64,000 nucleotides of DNA, taken from assembly GCF_000374465.1 (NCBI RefSeq), contig NZ_KB894530.1:430888-494887 (forward strand). The letters run 5' to 3'. Below the pieces are notes generated by a model. It did no database searches, was not told the DNA's origin, and saw nothing but the letters and a program-made list of their open reading frames with translations. Every line of letters starts with the position of its first letter. The first letter of the stretch is position 1. Position numbers and translations under genes: made by a program. Source of the DNA: Ahrensia kielensis DSM 5890. Its GTDB lineage: Bacteria > Pseudomonadota > Alphaproteobacteria > Rhizobiales > Rhizobiaceae. Shown one piece after another: positions 63,148 to 64,000 of the stretch.

Positions 63148-63972
63148 TCACCGCAAGGCCTCCATTGCAACCATATCCATGTCGGTGAAGTCGACATTGT
63201 CACCGGCCATCGCCCAACAGAACGTGTATGAACCTGTGCCTACGCCGCTGTGAATTGACCAAGGCGGTGAAATGACGGCCTCTTCATTGGCCATAACAAT
63301 ATGACGGGTTTCATCGGGTTTACCCATAAAATGGAAAACGCGTTGATCCGCATCAAGATCATAATAGAGATAGGCTTCCATGCGGCGATCATGAACATGG
63401 GCGGGCATTGTGTTCCACACGGAACCGGCTGAAAATTGCGTATAGCCCATCAATAGCTGACAAGTTTCGTGAACTTCTGGATGCAGGAACTGGATGATAA
63501 CGCGTTCATTGGCAGTTTCGCGTGAGCCCATTTCTACGCGGCGCGCATCTTTGAGCGTAATAAGCTTGGTGGGGTGTTCGTGATGTGCAGGTGTCGAAAG
63601 TAGATAGAAGCGACCATTACCGCTCATCTCAACAGGGCCAGCACCCTTGCCAACATAGAGCACCTCGCCCTTGGCAACACGGTAGGTCGTGCCTTGCACG
63701 GATATGTCTGCATCTTCGCCAATGTTTAAAATGCCGAGCTCACGGCGATCAAGAAAACCCGCTGTTCCTGTTGCATCATCATGGTCAAGCGTAAGTGTTT
63801 TGCCATTTGGCACAGCACTGCCAACGATCATGCGATCATAGTGACTGTAAACAAGTTTAATCTCGCCAGCAGCAAACAGTCCATCAACATGGAAGTGCTT
63901 GCGCAAGCCATCTGTGTCGAGGGTTTTGGCCGTTGGTGGATCAATCGCATAGCGCGTTTCGGAAATCTGCAT
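63148..63972 (-). CDS. kduI: 5-keto-4-deoxyuronate isomerase KduI
   Basis: This 274-residue cupin-type isomerase converts 5-keto-4-deoxyuronate to 3-deoxy-D-glycero-2,5-hexodiulosonate in pectin or uronate breakdown. Start ATG 63972 (MQISETRYAIDPPTAKTLDT) has GAGGA just before it. Family segments are GLFAAGEIKLVYSHYDRMIV, FLDRRELGILNIGEDADISV, the zinc site MPAHVHDRRMEAYLYYDLDA (HxH and Glu) and SPPWSIHSGVGTGSYTFCWA with the last His. It lies upstream of the TRAP operon on the same strand with a gap of 200 bases. The next step, KduD, may lie outside the window. Confidence 0.94.
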   Translation of the reverse strand: MQISETRYAIDPPTAKTLDTDGLRKHFHVDGLFAAGEIKLVYSHYDRMIVGSAVPNGKTLTLDHDDATGTAGFLDRRELGILNIGEDADISVQGTTYRVAKGEVLYVGKGAGPVEMSGNGRFYLLSTPAHHEHPTKLITLKDARRVEMGSRETANERVIIQFLHPEVHETCQLLMGYTQFSAGSVWNTMPAHVHDRRMEAYLYYDLDADQRVFHFMGKPDETRHIVMANEEAVISPPWSIHSGVGTGSYTFCWAMAGDNVDFTDMDMVAMEALR

Positions 63973-64000
63973 TTTAGTCCTCATAAGTTATAAAAAATCG

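Overview
The window reads as chromosome of an alphaproteobacterium of the Rhizobiales/Hyphomicrobiales type. The evidence is gene content and order: a complete aglEFGAK alpha-glucoside locus with a divergent aglR, a Blh-type sulfide module, a ureDABC-E-x-FG cluster next to urtABCDE, and many binding-protein-dependent transporters. Base composition looks modest in GC by eye, below that of typical soil rhizobia, which may fit a marine lineage. That last point is inference; no rRNA gene is present to settle it. No tRNA, rRNA or CRISPR array was seen.

Layout. 1-1393: an edge-truncated MarR regulator (minus) and an unrecognised membrane protein. 1663-9461: agl locus (ABC transporter plus GH13 alpha-glucosidase on the minus strand, LacI-type aglR divergent, palindromes in the shared promoter). 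9711-17148: accessory-looking stretch with a HAD-IIA phosphatase, a decayed IS481-type element, a 23-residue membrane peptide, a HerA-like ATPase followed by a GGDEF/EAL protein, a second remnant of the same IS type, a DJ-1/PfpI protein and a ribbon-helix-helix protein. 17267-29632 (minus): a long carbohydrate operon (binding protein, GatD-like dehydrogenase, FGGY kinase, SorC-type regulator, ABC ATPase, permease, DeoC aldolase, two-domain ALDH16-like dehydrogenase, HAD phosphatase, PdxA-like dehydrogenase). Its substrate cannot be named from sequence. 30228-30957: two small secreted proteins, the first frameshifted. 31271-38065: sulfide/persulfide module (Crp/Fnr regulator with a CX5C pair, DUF2892, two YeeE/YedE half-transporters, persulfide dioxygenase, ferritin-like protein, DUF442-SQR fusion with a frameshift, SulP permease). 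38306-42612: a second DUF87-type ATPase and an NhaP-type antiporter with a cyclic-nucleotide-binding-like domain. 43007-54244: urease and urea transporter, with a near-perfect sigma-54 promoter before urtA. 54601-58558: polyamine-type ABC transporter. 58585-63972 (minus): GntR regulator, RraA-like protein, TRAP transporter and KduI, probably for uronate use.

How the parts work together: most of the window imports and breaks down carbon and nitrogen compounds. Urea is imported by UrtABCDE and hydrolysed by urease. Alpha-glucosides are imported and hydrolysed by the agl products. Sulfide is oxidised by SQR and persulfide dioxygenase, with sulfur-transport-family membrane proteins alongside. Each of the five transporter-binding-protein genes is followed by a hairpin before the next gene, which suggests differential expression of the binding protein. 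Four genes (the IS transposase, the small secreted protein at 30228, the SQR fusion and the PdxA-like gene) carry lesions of one or a few bases. This may be real decay or assembly error.
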